Part shown: piece after piece, positions 63,015-64,000 of the stretch
How the letters are laid out: each line of letters begins with the position of its first letter
Position numbering within the stretch: the first letter of the stretch is position 1
DNA from: JAUCQB01 sp964586235
Lineage (GTDB): Bacteria > Planctomycetota > Phycisphaerae > UBA1845 > PWPN01
Assembly (NCBI GenBank): GCA_964586235.1
Contig: CAZPIO010000006.1
Coordinates: 1 to 64,000 of the forward strand
Direction: 5' to 3'
Length of the DNA stretch: 64,000 nt
Made by a program: the position numbers and the translations under genes
Notes under the pieces: model-generated
Told to the model about the DNA's origin: nothing
The model's database searches: none
What the model saw: only the letters and a program-made list of their open reading frames with translations

Positions 63015-63097
63015 ACACGACTGCCGTTTGTCTCATGTTGGTGATGGGCCGGCTGAGCGATGCGGGCAAGCACGTTCGTATCAACCAACACCCTCAT
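62987..63097 (-). pseudogene. Truncated PIN-domain toxin remnant
   Basis: The frame begins MRVLVDTNVLARIAQPAHHQ, which is the start of a PIN (VapC-like) toxin including the first catalytic aspartate (V-D-T-N). After about 24 codons the similarity ends, and the frame stops at 62987 after 36 residues, within the 3' end of the gene on the other strand. Its start overlaps the antitoxin stop (ATGA), the normal vapBC arrangement. The rest of the toxin is gone. Confidence 0.7.
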
Positions 63098-63354
63098 TCG
63101 CTCCTGCCCTCGTAAATGGCTTCTCGGCTGTCGTCCGCTTCATACGGCAGCACTGGGTTCATGGCTGCCCAGGCGTTGAGCTGGTCAATGCGCTCTTTCG
63201 ATGAGACGCTTGGCGCGGTGGAGGCTGCCTCATTGGAGGCAAGTTCTGCCTCCACCAGATGCTCCACGAAACCTGCGGGATCCTGCCCGCTGGCCTTTGC
63301 CCGCTCACGAAGCCTGTCTTCGATCTCCGGAGAAAGCACGATTTGAAGGACCAT
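63094..63354 (-). CDS. Antitoxin-like small protein (orphan partner)
   Basis: An 86-residue protein: VLQIVLSPEIEDRLRERAKA is a ribbon-helix-helix-like N-terminus, followed by a helix and a long acidic tail (ASTAPSVSSKERID, NPVLPYEADDSREAIYEG). It resembles antitoxins of PIN toxins. Its stop overlaps the start of a broken PIN toxin frame, so it is a left-over antitoxin without a functional partner here. The ATG at 63354 was chosen; a longer frame upstream is less convincing. Confidence 0.7.
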   Translation of the reverse strand: MVLQIVLSPEIEDRLRERAKASGQDPAGFVEHLVEAELASNEAASTAPSVSSKERIDQLNAWAAMNPVLPYEADDSREAIYEGRSE

Positions 63355-63778
63355 GACACACCCGCCCTCTTGGCCTGACCTGCCTGGGCTCCATCCTGAG
63401 CCGAGAGCCATCCGCAACCACAAATAATAGCATACTGGGACTGGAAGCAACAAGCATGCCGCGTGTGCTCCCCCGCAAGGGTCTGTGATGTACATCGTCA
63501 AGGTCCGCAACCGCGGCTCATTCATAAGTTCTGAGAGTCGCGCGGTTTATCACGGTCCTTTGGCAGGGTGGCCCATCCATCCAAGCGAAGCTGGATGGGT
63601 GGGCTCTCGATGACGAATAGGAAAAGCAAGCGGGCGGAATGAAGTGCCGACGAAGGCGCGCGCCACGGCGACACGATGTAGTTGCCGCAGACCGCCAGCA
63701 GATCAGTCGGCAAGCAGGACCCGCATTGCTCCGCCAAGTAGAAGCCGTGTCGTCGCCGGGTCGGCACCACTCCGGCCT
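63355..63778. other. Intergenic region with one strong hairpin
   Basis: No gene is seen. A 13-bp stem with a single G-U pair lies at 63571-63604 (GCCCATCCATCCA pairs with TGGATGGGTGGGC). It sits downstream of the minus-strand YkgJ-type gene and could terminate it. An apparent 149-residue minus-strand frame at 63522-63971 is out of frame with that gene and is rejected. Confidence 0.5.
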
Positions 63779-64000
63779 TCACCGGTACCGCCGGAACCCG
63801 ATCGCATCCTTGAGCCGTTCGAGCATCTCGTAGATGATCGGGCAGGTGCCGGCGCGTTCGATGATCCCGACCATGCGCGCGGCGATCTCGCCGCCGATGT
63901 AGGGATAACCGCGGCAGCAATCCGGCCGATCCTCGTAAACCGTACACAGGTTGCCGTTCAGGAACGGGCACGGCCGGGCGTCGATGTGATCGCCGTCCGC
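63779..64000 (-). CDS. YkgJ-type cysteine-cluster protein, C-terminal part (runs off window)
   Basis: The last 73 codons of a gene on the minus strand that begins beyond 64000. The translation includes RPCPFLNGNLCTVYEDRPDC then CRGYPYIGG, the C-P-F/L...C-x-Y-x-x-R-P-x-x-C-R motif of the YkgJ (zinc- or iron-chelating, CxxCxxCC) family, ending ...LKDAIGFRRYR. The function of the family is uncertain. The gene is complete at its 3' end only. Confidence 0.85.
   Translation of the reverse strand, partial: ADGDHIDARPCPFLNGNLCTVYEDRPDCCRGYPYIGGEIAARMVGIIERAGTCPIIYEMLERLKDAIGFRRYR

Noticed and set aside
63522..63971. 149-residue minus-strand frame near the right edge
   Set aside because: Another minus-strand frame through the same DNA encodes the conserved cysteine cluster of a YkgJ-type protein.

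Overview
The window is about 63% GC and reads as a chromosomal segment of a planctomycete, probably near Phycisphaerae (inference from gene content only). It carries a formylglycine-type sulfatase, many secreted glycosidase-like proteins, DUF1080/LamG-like domains, dockerin-like C-termini, a 13-repeat beta-propeller, DUF1858, DUF4253, a WXG100/FtsK cluster, rRNA genes that are not tightly linked, an isolated rsmH, and many families of short interspersed repeats between genes.

Layout. Positions 1-148 are the 3' end of a 23S rRNA, with no 5S rRNA after it before an intrinsic terminator. Positions 461-4311 hold a chromate transporter, a small lipoprotein, and an overlapping SGNH hydrolase/MFS pair. 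A 1.5-kb repeat-filled gap follows. Positions 5817-8636 form a compact three-gene cassette: a Hanks kinase, an unrecognised protein, and a PD-(D/E)XK-like protein with a winged-helix insertion. Its base composition looks less GC-rich than its surroundings, and it resembles a mobile conflict or defence module. Positions 8936-17065 are mixed housekeeping genes: GNAT, TetR, an M24-like protein, a coiled-coil membrane protein, VapBC, gamma carbonic anhydrase and RsmH. A 29-bp tandem REP-like array follows, then a propeller/dockerin protein, a shortened UvrC and a sodium-solute symporter.

Positions 23977-29622 are a tight operon: a WXG100-like protein, a coiled-coil protein, a second WXG-like protein and a large FtsK/SpoIIIE ATPase. 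This looks like a minimal type VII secretion-like system in which both small proteins carry W-R-D instead of W-x-G. Positions 29831-53723 are mostly secreted carbohydrate-active or lipoprotein genes (DegT aminotransferase, several glycosidase-like proteins, sulfatase, MFS, Tat-exported TIM barrel, Gfo/Idh/MocA, DUF1080, PilZ-HEAT), with small regulatory or metabolic genes between them. Positions 53724-55453 are decayed DNA containing a relic of a YhcG/DUF1016 nuclease. Positions 55454-64000 carry RlmN, NagA, an orphan GspE-like ATPase, a DUF2089 regulator plus TPR protein behind a clear promoter with a symmetric operator, an orphan histidine kinase, the antitoxin and toxin remnant of a broken toxin-antitoxin pair, and a YkgJ-type cysteine-cluster protein running off the right edge.

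The best candidates for an undescribed system are the 5817-8636 cassette and the W-R-D type VII-like operon. Gene decay is visible in several places: a frameshifted GNAT, the DUF1016 relic, the truncated PIN toxin and a probable internally deleted glycosidase.
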